DNA from: JAPLJC01 sp049580385
Lineage (GTDB): Bacteria; Desulfobacterota; Desulfobaccia; Desulfobaccales; 0-14-0-80-60-11
Assembly (NCBI GenBank): GCA_049580385.1
Contig: JBAUPV010000030.1
Coordinates: 936,998-1,000,997 of the forward strand
Direction: 5' to 3'
DNA: 64,000 bases
Position numbers and translations under genes: made by a program. Positions 34,795 through 43,712 of this stretch are shown here, piece by piece. The notes under the pieces are model-generated. The model was given only the letters and a program-made list of their open reading frames with translations, was not told the origin of the DNA and did no database searches. Each line of letters opens with the position of its first letter. Position 1 is the stretch's first letter.

Positions 34795-35031
34795 ATGGAG
34801 AAAGAAGACTTGGAGTTGATTGAGCGGCTGAGGGAAGAGGACCCGGAATTAAAGAAAATCTGGGACGAGCACCATCAGTATGAGCGGCTTTTGGATGAGT
34901 TCAACCGGAGGCCGTACCTCACCAATGCTGAAACCCTGGAGCGCAAAAGGCTGCAGAAGCTGAAGCTGGCCGGCCGCGATCGGATGGAGCAAATTCTGGC
35001 CAAATACCGCGGCAAGGAACGGATGTCATGA
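34795..35031 (+). CDS. DUF465 (YdcH-like) small helical protein
   Basis: A 78-residue, highly charged two-helix protein: LIERLREEDPELKKIWDEHHQYERLLDEF followed by LERKRLQKLKLAGRDRMEQIL, matching the DUF465/YdcH pattern (EHxxL...LKKxKLxxKDxM). Function unknown. Its last codons overlap the ilvB start (ATGTCATGA), and it shares the attenuated leader, so it is co-expressed with acetolactate synthase. Confidence 0.8.
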   Translation: MEKEDLELIERLREEDPELKKIWDEHHQYERLLDEFNRRPYLTNAETLERKRLQKLKLAGRDRMEQILAKYRGKERMS

Positions 35032-36716
35032 AATTGACCGGATCCCAGATCCTGCTTAAATGTCTGGAGCGGGAGGATGTCAAAGACATCTTCGGTTATC
35101 CCGGCGGCGTGGTTTTGGATATCTACGATGAATTGACCCGCACCCCGCAGATCAAGCACATACTGGTGCGCCACGAACAGGCGGCGGTGCACGCCGCCGA
35201 CGGGTACGCCCGGGCCAGCGGCAAAGTGGGGGTGGCGCTGGTGACCTCGGGCCCCGGGGCCACCAACACGGTGACCGGCATCGCTTCGGCCTACCTGGAC
35301 TCCATACCCATCGTGGTCATCAGCGGCCAGGTGCCCACCGCCCTCATCGGCAACGATGCCTTTCAGGAGGTGGACATCGTCGGCATCACCCGGCCCTGCA
35401 CCAAGCACAATTACCTGGTGAAGGACATCAACCAGTTGGCCTATACCATCCACGAGGCCTTCCACATCGCCCGCTCCGGCCGCCCCGGTCCGGTCCTGGT
35501 GGACCTGCCCAAAGACATCGTGCAGGCCAGCATCGTGCCCAAGTTCCCCGAAGCCATCAAGATCAAGAGCTACAACCCCACCTACCACGCCAATCCCCGG
35601 CAGGTGAAGCGGGCCCTGGAGTTGATGCTCAGCGCCAAAAGACCGGTGCTCTACACCGGGGGTGGCATCATTCTTTCGGAAGCCTCGGAGGAACTGGCCA
35701 AATTCGCCCACCTCTTGCAAATCCCGGTTACCAGCACCCTCATGGGCCTGGGCGGCTTCCCCGGGGACGACCCCCTGTGGATGGGCATGTTGGGGATGCA
35801 CGGCACCTATTGCGCCAACATGGGGGTCTCTCAGGCCGACGTCCTCGTGGGCATCGGGGCCCGCTTCGATGACCGGGTCACCGGCAAGCTTTCGGACTTT
35901 GCGCCCCATGCCAAGATCATCCACGTGGACATCGACCCCAGTTCCATCAGCAAGAACGTCCACGTGGACATTCCCATTGTCGGCGACTGCCGCGATGCCT
36001 TGCAGCAGTTTATCGACCTGCTGCACGAGGCGCCAGCCCAGGATTGGACCCGGATCAGAGGGGAATGGCTGGAAACCATTGCCGCCTGGGAGCAGGAACA
36101 TCCCCTGACCTACACCTGGAGCGATACCGTCATCAAGCCCCAGTATGTCATCGAAAAGCTCTGGGAGCTGACCAAGGGGGACGCCTTCATCACCACGGAG
36201 GTGGGCCAGAACCAGATGTGGGCGGCGCAGTTCTACAGGTTCAAGAAGCCCCGCCGCCTGATGACCTCCGGCGGCCTGGGAGTCATGGGCTACGGCTTCC
36301 CCGCGGCCATGGGGGTGCAGGTGGCCCAACCGGAGGCGACAGTAATCGACATCGCCGGGGACGGCAGCATCCAGATGAACATCCAGGAACTGATCACCGT
36401 GGTGGAAAATAAGCTGCCGGTGAAGATCGCCATCCTGAACAACACTTTCCTGGGCATGGTGCGGCAGTGGCAGCAGCTCTTCTACGAACGGCGCTACAGC
36501 TCCACTCCGCTCGCCGCCCCCGATTTCGTCAAACTGGCAGAAGCTTACGGGGCCGTGGGGCTGAGGGCTACCAAGCCCCAGGAAGTGGAGCCGGTCATCA
36601 AAGAGGCCCTTAATACCCCCAGGCCGGTGATCATGGACTTCCGGGTGGAGCCGGAGGAATGTGTCATGCCCATGGTGCCCGCGGGTAAGGCCATTCACGA
36701 AATGTTGCTGGCCTAG
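35028..36716 (+). CDS. ilvB: Acetolactate synthase large (catalytic) subunit
   Basis: ThDP-dependent enzyme condensing pyruvate to acetolactate (or acetohydroxybutyrate), the first common step to Val, Leu and Ile; 562 residues. The ThDP-activating Glu is in VRHEQAAVHAADGYAR. The central FAD/nucleotide domain has YTGGGII and LMGLGGFPGDDPL. The ThDP-Mg motif is IAGDGSIQMN...ILNN near 440-475. It overlaps the DUF465 stop by 4 bases and precedes ilvN by 9. Regulation is likely by the upstream attenuator and by IlvN feedback. Confidence 0.97.
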   Translation: MKLTGSQILLKCLEREDVKDIFGYPGGVVLDIYDELTRTPQIKHILVRHEQAAVHAADGYARASGKVGVALVTSGPGATNTVTGIASAYLDSIPIVVISGQVPTALIGNDAFQEVDIVGITRPCTKHNYLVKDINQLAYTIHEAFHIARSGRPGPVLVDLPKDIVQASIVPKFPEAIKIKSYNPTYHANPRQVKRALELMLSAKRPVLYTGGGIILSEASEELAKFAHLLQIPVTSTLMGLGGFPGDDPLWMGMLGMHGTYCANMGVSQADVLVGIGARFDDRVTGKLSDFAPHAKIIHVDIDPSSISKNVHVDIPIVGDCRDALQQFIDLLHEAPAQDWTRIRGEWLETIAAWEQEHPLTYTWSDTVIKPQYVIEKLWELTKGDAFITTEVGQNQMWAAQFYRFKKPRRLMTSGGLGVMGYGFPAAMGVQVAQPEATVIDIAGDGSIQMNIQELITVVENKLPVKIAILNNTFLGMVRQWQQLFYERRYSSTPLAAPDFVKLAEAYGAVGLRATKPQEVEPVIKEALNTPRPVIMDFRVEPEECVMPMVPAGKAIHEMLLA

Positions 36717-36725
36717 GGAGGCGCG

Positions 36726-37214
36726 ATGGAACCGAGGCATACCATTTCAGTCTGGGTGGACAACCTTCCCGGGGTGCTGTCCCGGGTCACCGGACTTTTT
36801 AGCGGCCGGGGCTTCAATATCGAAAGCCTGTGCGTGGCCGAAACCATGGACCCGGAGACTTCCCGGATTACCATCGTGTCCACCGGGGATGAGGCCATCA
36901 CCGAGCAGATCCTGAAGCAGTTGCACAAGCTCATCAATGTCATCAAGGTGGTCGATTTTAGCGGCACGGAACACGTGGAGCGGGAGATGGCCCTGGTGAC
37001 GGTGCGGGCCGAAGGCGAATCCCGGGCCGAGGTCTTCCGTCTTGCCGATATCTTCCGGTGCCGGTTGGTGGACGTCAGCCCCACTACTTATACCCTGGAG
37101 ATTACCGGCAACCACGCCAAGATGCAGGCGGTGCTGGACAATCTCAAGATACACGGCATCCTGGACATCGTCCGGACCGGCTCCCTGGCCATTCAGCGGA
37201 CCAGGAAGGATTAG
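36726..37214 (+). CDS. ilvN: Acetolactate synthase regulatory small subunit
   Basis: A 162-residue ACT-domain protein that activates the catalytic subunit and confers valine feedback inhibition. The N-terminal ACT domain reads HTISVWVDNLPGVLSRVTGLF and GRGFNIESLCVAET; the C-terminal ALS_ss_C domain includes EREMALVTVRAE and LEITGNHAKMQAVLDNL. GGAGGCGCG precedes the ATG, 9 bases after ilvB. Confidence 0.96.
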   Translation: MEPRHTISVWVDNLPGVLSRVTGLFSGRGFNIESLCVAETMDPETSRITIVSTGDEAITEQILKQLHKLINVIKVVDFSGTEHVEREMALVTVRAEGESRAEVFRLADIFRCRLVDVSPTTYTLEITGNHAKMQAVLDNLKIHGILDIVRTGSLAIQRTRKD

Positions 37215-37278
37215 CGGCCAGATAGCCTGGCAGCTGGCAGCGGAGGTTCGTAAAAGGCGCGGCGAACGCGCCTGTTCT

Positions 37279-37299
37279 GGTGCGTCAGACGCACCCTAC
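37279..37299. repeat. Single CTAC-footed hairpin before ilvC
   Basis: GGTGCGT CAG ACGCACC ending CTAC, i.e. a GTAG-footed unit on the minus strand. An AGGCGCG/CGCGCCT hairpin lies just upstream. The 110-base ilvN-ilvC spacer has no leader gene. Confidence 0.7.
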
Positions 37300-37324
37300 A
37301 TCACTTGCAAAGGAATAAGCAGCC

Positions 37325-38317
37325 ATGAAAATGTATTATGATGCAGATGCGGATTTGTCGATTTTCAAGGGGAAAAAGATCGCTATCATCGGCTTCGGCT
37401 CCCAAGGCCACGCCCAGGCCCTCAACCTCCGGGACAGCGGGGTAGATGTGGTAGTGTCCGAAATGGCCGGGACTCCCAACTACGATCTGGCGCTGCAATA
37501 CGGCTTTAAGCCGGTGCCCGCGGCGGAGGCCGCGGCCAAGGCCCAGGTGATCCAGATCCTGACCCAGGACCATGTCCAGGCCTCGCTCTACGAAAACGAC
37601 CTGAAGCCCAAGATGAGCAAGGGGAAAACCCTGCTCTTTTCCCATGGGTTTAACATCCATTTCGGGCAAATTTCGCCGGCGCCGGACCTCGACGTGATCA
37701 TGGTGGCCCCTAAAGGTCCCGGGCACCTGGTCAGGAGCGAATATGAGAAGGGCGCCGGGGTCCCTGCCCTGGTGGCGGTGGAGCAAAACCCCTCGAAGAA
37801 GGCAATGGCTACCGCCTTGGCTTATGCCAAGGGGATTGGCGCCACCCGGGCCGGGGTCTTCGAAACTACCTTCCGGGAAGAGACGGAAACCGACCTGTTC
37901 GGGGAGCAGGCGGTGCTCTGCGGCGGGGTTTCGGAGCTGGTCAAGGCCGGTTTCGACACCCTGGTGGAAGCGGGCTACGCGCCGGAAATCGCCTATTTCG
38001 AGTGTCTCCACGAACTGAAGCTCATCGTCGACCTGTTCTATCAGGGCGGCATCAGCTACATGCGCTATTCGGTGTCCGATACCGCCGAGTATGGCGACTA
38101 CACCCGGGGAAGCCGGATCATCAACGAGGATACCCGGGACGAGATGCGGCAGATCCTTTACGAGGTGCAAAGTGGCGAATTCGCCAAGGAGTGGATCCTG
38201 GAGAACCAGGCCAAGCGCCCGGTCTTCAACGCCATGCGCCGCCAGGAGGCGGCCCACCCCATCGAGGCAGTGGGCAAGAAACTGCGCTCCATGATGGGCT
38301 GGCTTAAGCGGAAGTAA
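37325..38317 (+). CDS. ilvC: Ketol-acid reductoisomerase (class I)
   Basis: Converts acetolactate to dihydroxyisovalerate using NADPH and Mg2+; 330 residues, the short class I form. The N-terminal Rossmann motif is IAIIGFGSQGHAQALNLRDSG. The C-terminal knotted helical domain carries the metal-binding acids (RETETDLFGEQ, CLHELKLIVDL). AAAGGAATAAG precedes the ATG. It follows ilvN by 110 bases that contain a repeat, so it could have separate control. Confidence 0.97.
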   Translation: MKMYYDADADLSIFKGKKIAIIGFGSQGHAQALNLRDSGVDVVVSEMAGTPNYDLALQYGFKPVPAAEAAAKAQVIQILTQDHVQASLYENDLKPKMSKGKTLLFSHGFNIHFGQISPAPDLDVIMVAPKGPGHLVRSEYEKGAGVPALVAVEQNPSKKAMATALAYAKGIGATRAGVFETTFREETETDLFGEQAVLCGGVSELVKAGFDTLVEAGYAPEIAYFECLHELKLIVDLFYQGGISYMRYSVSDTAEYGDYTRGSRIINEDTRDEMRQILYEVQSGEFAKEWILENQAKRPVFNAMRRQEAAHPIEAVGKKLRSMMGWLKRK

Positions 38318-38430
38318 TCTTCCAGGGGGGGGCGGGCTCGAGCCCACTGCGGCCTGGGGACGGGCCGAAACCCTCATCATTTCCTTCTGACGAGTATTAT
38401 GCAGCCACGAAATCAGCGAGGGCCGGGCTC

Positions 38431-39066
38431 ATGAGCCGCGGGCTCATCGCCTCACCCGGCTATTCCTTCCTGGCCTCCAGTTGCCTGTTGATTCTTCTGG
38501 GCTGGCTGCTGCACTGGGGCTGGCTCTGGTGGCCGGGCTTGGCGGGCTTGATCTTCTTCGGATATTTCTTCCGTGACCCGGAGCGCCGGATTCCCCCGGG
38601 TCCTGAAGTGGTGGTGGCGCCGGCTGACGGCAAGGTCATCCTGGCCGATGAGGTTGCAGAAGAGCACTTCCTGAACGGTCCGGCCCGGAGAGTGGCCATT
38701 TTCATGAACGTCTTTGACGTCCATGTCAACCGGGCGCCGGTTGCGGGCACGGTGCAGGTGGCCGAGCATCGGGATGGGGGCTTCAAGGCGGCCTTCCGGG
38801 AGGAATCGAGCGCCGTCAACGAGCAGATGGCCCTGGTCCTGGAGGAAGGCAGCCACCGCCTGCTGGTGGTGCAGATCGCCGGGCTGCTGGCCAGGCGCAT
38901 CGTCTCCTATGTGCAGCCGGGCCAGCACCTCGAAAAGGGGGAGCGCCTGGGGATGATCTGTTTTGGCTCCAGGGTGGACCTCTACCTGCCGATTCAATCT
39001 CAACTAATGGTCAAAGTAGGGGATCGGGTCAAGGCGGGCAGCAGCATCGTGGCCCGCTGGACTTGA
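38431..39066 (+). CDS. psd: Phosphatidylserine decarboxylase, short proenzyme
   Basis: Makes phosphatidylethanolamine from phosphatidylserine; 211 residues, the archaeal-type short form common in deltaproteobacteria. N-terminal hydrophobic anchors (FLASSCLLILLGWLLHWGWLW) precede the catalytic part with VVAPADGKV and FMNVFDVHVNRAPVAG. Self-cleavage is expected at Gly-Ser180 in FGSRVDLYLP, leaving a pyruvoyl group. It is directly followed by pssA, the enzyme that makes its substrate. Confidence 0.95.
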   Translation: MSRGLIASPGYSFLASSCLLILLGWLLHWGWLWWPGLAGLIFFGYFFRDPERRIPPGPEVVVAPADGKVILADEVAEEHFLNGPARRVAIFMNVFDVHVNRAPVAGTVQVAEHRDGGFKAAFREESSAVNEQMALVLEEGSHRLLVVQIAGLLARRIVSYVQPGQHLEKGERLGMICFGSRVDLYLPIQSQLMVKVGDRVKAGSSIVARWT

Positions 39067-39163
39067 ATTCCGGAGCGGGGCGCCCTATTTTATGGTATAA
39101 ACACAAGGAATTGGGCGCGGGGTAACCGCGCCGCTGGTGCCAGAGCCGGGGAGGGTTGGTTAA

Positions 39164-39955
39164 GTGGCCTTCCGCAGAAGACGCAAAAAAAGGGATCGCC
39201 GCCGCCTGCGGGGCGTATTCCTGATTCCCAACCTGATCACCACCGCCAGTCTGTTCGGCGGCTTCTATGCCATCGCGGCCACCATTGACGGCCACTATTA
39301 CCATGCCGCCTGGGCGATTTTCATCTCTCTGGTGCTGGATGGCCTGGATGGCCGGATCGCCCGCTTTACCTCCAGCACCAGCGGTTTCGGGGTGCAATAC
39401 GACTCCCTCAGTGATCTGGTGGCCTTCGGGGTGGCCCCGGCCCTCCTGGTCTATCTCTGGGCCTTGAAACCCTTCAAGCAATTCGGCTGGTTGGCAGCCT
39501 TCCTCTACCTGGCGTGCGGGGCCCTGCGCCTGGCCCGGTTTAACGTGCAGCAAGGTTCCCAGGACCCGCGCTACTTCAACGGCCTGCCGATCCCGGCGGC
39601 CGCCATGCTCGTCGCCACCTCGGTGGCCTTCTATCATCAAGTGGGAGATTCGTTCCCGGGGAAACACATCTACATCTTGGCCATGATTTATGTGCTCTCC
39701 TTTTTGATGGTGAGCAATATCAAATACGCCAGTTTCAAGAAGGTGGAGGTCTTCCGGCGCCACCCCTTCCAAAGCCTGGTGGGCCTGGTGTTGCTGTTTG
39801 TGGTCGTGGCCGCGGCCCCCGATATTATGGGGTTCGTAGCCATGATTTTGTACGTGGCTTCCGGGCCCCTCAGCACTTACATCTATTATCGCCGGCCATC
39901 CTGGACGGATAAGGGAGAGGGCGAAACCCCCGCCCCCAAGCCCTCCAACCCGTAA
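39164..39955 (+). CDS. pssA: CDP-diacylglycerol-serine O-phosphatidyltransferase
   Basis: Integral membrane enzyme making phosphatidylserine from CDP-diacylglycerol and serine; 263 residues. The CDP-alcohol phosphotransferase signature D-G-x2-A-R-x8-G-x3-D-x3-D is complete from DGRIAR to YDSLSD. A basic N-terminus (RRRRKKRDRRR-like) precedes about eight hydrophobic segments. The start is GTG after a GGGAGGG-containing leader. It works with psd. Confidence 0.95.
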   Translation: MAFRRRRKKRDRRRLRGVFLIPNLITTASLFGGFYAIAATIDGHYYHAAWAIFISLVLDGLDGRIARFTSSTSGFGVQYDSLSDLVAFGVAPALLVYLWALKPFKQFGWLAAFLYLACGALRLARFNVQQGSQDPRYFNGLPIPAAAMLVATSVAFYHQVGDSFPGKHIYILAMIYVLSFLMVSNIKYASFKKVEVFRRHPFQSLVGLVLLFVVVAAAPDIMGFVAMILYVASGPLSTYIYYRRPSWTDKGEGETPAPKPSNP

Positions 39956-40013
39956 CCGGGTGGCCTGGCGTGATGCTTCCTAATTGCTACGAGATTTCCA
40001 ACTGCGGTCATTA

Positions 40014-40042
40014 AACTCCCCTTTGAAAGAGGGGGACTTTAA
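40014..40042. repeat. TCCCCTTT / AAAGAGGGGGA palindrome
   Basis: AAACTCCCCTTTGAAAGAGG and complement; same class as 34266-34356. Nothing else is apparent in the 39956-40230 gap. Confidence 0.6.
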
Positions 40043-40230
40043 TATGCTCGGACCCTAGGTTTTCCTGATTAAATGCCATCCTCTTTACTAAGCGCAACCA
40101 TCCGGGCCTAACCGGCGGCGGATTTTTCCTGGCGGCCAGTAGGGTGGAAAAAGTTTAATGACCTGGCCACGAACTCATTGGCGGGCGCGGGGCCGGCGGT
40201 TTGATGCAACCGATTATGGTGAGGGAATCG

Positions 40231-41343
40231 ATGCGGCAGGCATTGCTTAAAATTGTCAGCATTATCTTAGGACTGGTGGTCGCCTTTGGAATCGCGGAAG
40301 TGGGCGTCAGGATCTTTCGTCCGCAAGAGGTGTCGCCGATTCGATTTGTCTTTGACCCTGAGCGCGGGGAAATTCCCACTCCCAATCAGCAGGGCCGTCA
40401 TATCATGCCCGGGGCGTATGACTCCACTTATAGCAACAATTCGCTGGGCCTGCGCGGCAGTAAAGAATATGGATTTAAGAGGGATACGGAGCACCGGATT
40501 CTGTTTTTGGGCGATTCCTTCACTTACGGATTAGGGGTGAATGACGACCAAACCTTTCCTTATCTGATCGAAAAACACCTGAACTCGGGAAAGATGTCCG
40601 TGGAAGCGATCAACGCCGGGAATCCGGGCCGGGGCACCGATTATGCCTTGAAGTTTTTCCAAGTCCTGGGAGCTAGATTTAAACCTGACCTCACCGTATT
40701 TAGCTTTCTGGGCAAGAATTTTGTCGATGACTCCCGGGGCGACTATTATTCAGTATCTCCGGCAGGGGAGCTTACCCCGAAACGCCTGCGCGCCGGTAAC
40801 AGTTTTATAAAGGACCTGCTTTTTCATTTCCCGGGCTATAACTGGCTAATTTCCTGGTCCCAGGCGGCCAACCTGGTGAAGCAGGCGGGCATCCAATGGT
40901 ATCTCGCCAGGAGTGGCGCCAACGCCCAGCGGCGAGACGACCTGGTGATTACCTATCCGGAAAGGCAGAACGGATACGGTGACGCGGCCAAATTTAGACT
41001 AACCGGAATCTATGTGAAGAATCTAATCAAATCAGTAGAGGCCAGCGGCAGCTCCATCATGTTTTTTTATCTCCCCATGGCACCGGAGATCGAACAATAT
41101 CGAAAAAATGGGACCATATCCATTGATGAAGCCGCGTTTACCGAAATTATCAATAAGGAGGGGCAAGAGCTAAAATCGTTAACCCCGGTACTCGCCGCCT
41201 CCGCAGAACCGTTGACCAAGTTGTACTTTGTCCCCCGGGATGGGCACTGGACAGCCCTGGGTCAGGCCCTGGCGGCTCAATATATGAGCGGGGAAATAGA
41301 AAAGCGTATAAAGCAGGGCCAGCTTCCCGGGCCCGCCAATTAA
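40231..41343 (+). CDS. SGNH/GDSL-hydrolase-like membrane-anchored protein
   Basis: A 370-residue protein with an N-terminal signal anchor (ALLKIVSIILGLVVAFGIAE) and an SGNH-hydrolase fold. Block I is FLGDSFTYGLGV with catalytic Ser96; block V is PRDGHWTALGQAL with Asp and His. Such proteins often act on cell-surface polysaccharides as O-acetyl esterases or acetyltransferase partners. ATG 40231 is preferred (GTGAGGGA upstream); earlier in-frame starts exist at 40201, 40204 and 40216. Base composition is noticeably more AT-rich than its neighbours, a hint of transfer. Confidence 0.75.
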   Translation: MRQALLKIVSIILGLVVAFGIAEVGVRIFRPQEVSPIRFVFDPERGEIPTPNQQGRHIMPGAYDSTYSNNSLGLRGSKEYGFKRDTEHRILFLGDSFTYGLGVNDDQTFPYLIEKHLNSGKMSVEAINAGNPGRGTDYALKFFQVLGARFKPDLTVFSFLGKNFVDDSRGDYYSVSPAGELTPKRLRAGNSFIKDLLFHFPGYNWLISWSQAANLVKQAGIQWYLARSGANAQRRDDLVITYPERQNGYGDAAKFRLTGIYVKNLIKSVEASGSSIMFFYLPMAPEIEQYRKNGTISIDEAAFTEIINKEGQELKSLTPVLAASAEPLTKLYFVPRDGHWTALGQALAAQYMSGEIEKRIKQGQLPGPAN

Positions 41344-41408
41344 CCACATCATTCTCCGCCCCCCCCCGGAGGTTTGTCCGTCTGCGCCTCGGGGCCAATT
41401 TTTTGGGC

Positions 41409-41436
41409 TTGCTTTTAGCCGATTTTAATATATAAT
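41409..41436 (+). promoter_or_regulatory. Promoter of the leu leader
   Basis: TTGCTT (41409-41414), 16-base spacer, perfect TATAAT (41431-41436). Predicted start near 41443, about 24 bases before the leader ATG. Confidence 0.7.
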
Positions 41437-41466
41437 CGAGTCCATCTTTTGAGGTTGACTGTCAAA

Positions 41467-41544
41467 ATGGGCGTTTTCCGATACAAACAGCATTCCAGCC
41501 CGGCCCTCCAGGGTGCCACCCTGCTGCTATTGCTGCCTGCCTAG
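41467..41544 (+). CDS. leu leader peptide (attenuator)
   Basis: A 25-codon frame MGVFRYKQHSSPALQGAT, LLLLL, PA and stop. The five consecutive Leu codons are CTG CTG CTA TTG CTG (41521-41535). GAGG lies 12 bases before the ATG. A small hairpin CAGGG/CCCTG (41509-41523) precedes the Leu codons, and the stop codon lies inside a perfect 22-base palindrome. Position right upstream of the 2-isopropylmalate synthase gene matches a leucine-sensing attenuator. Inference from sequence layout. Confidence 0.7.
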   Translation: MGVFRYKQHSSPALQGATLLLLLPA

Positions 41545-41560
41545 GCAGGCAGCCTTTCTT
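41532..41560 (+). terminator. Palindrome of the leu attenuator
   Basis: 41532-41553 is a perfect palindrome (GCTGCCTGCCT and complement) followed by CTTTCTTCC, a weak pyrimidine tract. It could act as terminator or as a competing structure covered by the ribosome at the leader stop codon. Confidence 0.5.
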
Positions 41561-41617
41561 CCACTCCCCTAGATTCTGCAAAATCTTGTTTTAACTGCTT
41601 CTTTTTGAATAGAGCAG

Positions 41618-41626
41618 TGGTATAAT
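41618..41626 (+). promoter_or_regulatory. Possible second leuA promoter (extended -10)
   Basis: TGGTATAAT, a perfect -10 with TGn extension, 44 bases before the leuA ATG and downstream of the attenuator. There is no good -35. It would bypass attenuation. Confidence 0.45.
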
Positions 41627-41669
41627 ATCATTGCCTTTTCCGGCCCTTGGGGGCCAGGAGGTTCACATT

Positions 41670-43223
41670 ATGCCTCAGAAAATTTATATTTTTGATACCA
41701 CCCTCAGGGACGGGGAGCAAACGCCCGGCGCCAATCTCAACGTCGATGAGAAACTGCAGATCGCCCGGCAACTGGAACTCCTCAACGTAGACGTCATCGA
41801 AGCGGGATTTCCCTACTCTTCACCCGGCGATTTCGCCGCGGTGCAGGCGGTGGCCCGGGAAATCAGGACCCCCCAAATCGCCGGTCTGGCCCGGGCCTTT
41901 GCCAAGGACATCGACGCCTGCTGGGAGGCCATCAAGGAGGGCACCAATCCCCGCATCCATACCTTCATTTCCACCTCCGATATCCACTTGCAGCACCAGA
42001 TGCGCAAGAGCCGGGAGGAGGTCCTGGAAATGGCGGTGGCCGCGGTGAAGCATGCCTGCCGCTATACCTCCAACGTGGAATTCTCGGCCATGGACGCCTC
42101 CCGCAGCGACCTCGATTATGTGGCCCGGGTCTTCACCGCGGCCATTGAGGCCGGCGCCACGACCCTGAATTTCCCGGATACGGTGGGCTACGCCCTTCCC
42201 CAGGAATTTGGCGACAAGATCAAATACCTGGTGGAGCACATCCCCAATATTCAGCGGGCGGTGATCTCGGTACACTGCCATAACGATCTGGGAATGGCGG
42301 CGGCCAACACCCTGGCGGCCATTATGAACGGCGCCCGCCAGGTGGAAGTTACCATCAACGGCCTGGGAGAACGGGCCGGCAACGCCTCCCTGGAGGAGGT
42401 GGTGATGGCCCTGGCCACTCGCAAAGATCAGTTTGACTACTATTCCGACATCGTCACTCAGTATATTGCCCCTGCCAGCCGCCTCACCAGCAAACTGTCC
42501 GGGGTGCCGGTGCAGCCCAATAAGGCCATCGTGGGGGCCAACGCCTTTGCCCACGAGTCCGGGATTCACCAGGACGGGGTGCTCAAGGAGGCCAGCACCT
42601 TCGAGATCATGACGCCCACGGCAGTGGGCATCAAAAAGAGCCTCCTGGTCCTGGGGAAGCTTTCCGGGCGCCATGCCTTCAAGGACAAGCTCCAGGAGAT
42701 GGGTTACCACCTGCCGGACGAGGAATTGAACCGGGTCTTTTCCCGCTTTAAGGACCTGGCGGATCGCAAAAAGAAGGTGTTCGATGAAGACCTGGTGAGC
42801 CTGGTGGAAACCGAGGTTGTTTACAAATCGGTGCCGGAGTATTTCCGGCTCCTCGACCTGGTGGTGGTCAGCGGCACCACGGTAAAGCCCAACGCCACCG
42901 TGAAGCTCTCGATAGGCGGGGAAGTCAAGACGCTGTCTGCCTTTGGGGATGGGCCGGTGGATGCCGTTTACCGGGTTATCACCGACTTGGCCAAATCGAG
43001 CTGTCGCCTGCTGAAATTCGCGGTGAGCTCCATCACCGGGGGCACCGAGGCCCTGGGAGAGGTCTCCGTGCGCCTCGAGGAAGACGGCTACGTAGTCACC
43101 GGCCAGGGAGTCGACCCCGATATCGTCACTGCCAGCGCCCGGGGTTATATCAACGGCTTGAACCGCCTTCATTTTTTGAAGGAGATGGGCCACGGCCCCA
43201 AGCAAAAGCCGGAGAAATTGTGA
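41670..43223 (+). CDS. leuA: 2-isopropylmalate synthase
   Basis: Condenses acetyl-CoA with 2-ketoisovalerate, the first step committed to leucine; 517 residues. The TIM-barrel HMGL-like domain has FDTTLRDGEQTPGANL, SVHCHNDLGMAAAN (metal-binding His pair) and the GLGERAGNASLEEVVMAL motif. The C-terminal LeuA dimer domain (about 390-515) is the leucine feedback site. ATG 41670 is chosen since GGAGG lies 8 bases upstream and the family starts a few residues before YIFDTTLRDG; the GTG-type extension from 41631 covers the promoter. Confidence 0.96.
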   Translation: MPQKIYIFDTTLRDGEQTPGANLNVDEKLQIARQLELLNVDVIEAGFPYSSPGDFAAVQAVAREIRTPQIAGLARAFAKDIDACWEAIKEGTNPRIHTFISTSDIHLQHQMRKSREEVLEMAVAAVKHACRYTSNVEFSAMDASRSDLDYVARVFTAAIEAGATTLNFPDTVGYALPQEFGDKIKYLVEHIPNIQRAVISVHCHNDLGMAAANTLAAIMNGARQVEVTINGLGERAGNASLEEVVMALATRKDQFDYYSDIVTQYIAPASRLTSKLSGVPVQPNKAIVGANAFAHESGIHQDGVLKEASTFEIMTPTAVGIKKSLLVLGKLSGRHAFKDKLQEMGYHLPDEELNRVFSRFKDLADRKKKVFDEDLVSLVETEVVYKSVPEYFRLLDLVVVSGTTVKPNATVKLSIGGEVKTLSAFGDGPVDAVYRVITDLAKSSCRLLKFAVSSITGGTEALGEVSVRLEEDGYVVTGQGVDPDIVTASARGYINGLNRLHFLKEMGHGPKQKPEKL

Positions 43224-43226
43224 GGT

Positions 43227-43254
43227 AGCAGTAAGCAGTGAGCATAGAGCAGTG
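43227..43254 (+). repeat. Heptamer island after leuA
   Basis: AGCAGTA, AGCAGTG, AGCATAG, AGCAGTG in tandem between the leuA stop and the small gene at 43296. Confidence 0.65.
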
Positions 43255-43295
43255 AGGCCACGGCCCCTTGGTTACTTTCCCTGAAGGAAATTGAA

Positions 43296-43577
43296 ATGAG
43301 CGCAAACTTTAGGATAAAGTGCGAAGCAATAAAGGTGGCGAGCGATACCGGCTACTGCCCGGGTTCGGCCAAATGCAGGGTTGGAGAGGTCTATGTCCTG
43401 GGGCCGCGGACGCCTGAGCCCGGCATGTGCGGCAGAGCCTTCCACGCCATGCATCCCATGGCATTGGCCATGCGTTTCACCAACAAAATGTTTTGGGAAA
43501 AACCTGATGGCCAGGTGGAGGTTACCTGTCCAGATGGATTTGTGGTTTATCGGCTCTCAAGAATCACTGAAGTTTGA
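43296..43577 (+). CDS. TIGR04076-family small Cys protein
   Basis: A 93-residue protein with the TIGR04076 pattern: an N-terminal strand then C-x(n)-C...GE (YCPGSAKCRVGEVYVLG), PGMCGRAFHAMHPMALAMRF and a C-terminal VTCPDGFVVYRLSR. Members occur in strict anaerobes; function unknown, possibly metal or Fe-S binding. GAAGGAAATTG precedes the ATG. It lies between leuA and leuC. Confidence 0.75.
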   Translation: MSANFRIKCEAIKVASDTGYCPGSAKCRVGEVYVLGPRTPEPGMCGRAFHAMHPMALAMRFTNKMFWEKPDGQVEVTCPDGFVVYRLSRITEV

Positions 43578-43628
43578 AGAGAGGAAAGCTGCCACTTACT
43601 TGGCTAGCCTCTGGCCTGTGGGTTTGCC

Positions 43629-43682
43629 CTGGGCGGGGTAACCCCGCCCCTACGGAATCGGTGGGCAATGCCCATCCTAGAC
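43629..43682. repeat. GTAG/CTAC-class hairpins upstream of leuC
   Basis: GGGCGGGG TA ACCCCGCCC followed by CTAC (minus-orientation unit), then GGTGGGCAATGCCCATC with CTAG. Two adjacent units in the same orientation. Confidence 0.65.
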
Positions 43683-43712
43683 TAACTGGGGGACCCGGCG
43701 GGTCGCCCCTAC

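Noticed and set aside
34875..36740. 621-codon open frame on the minus strand
   Set aside because: Antisense to ilvB.
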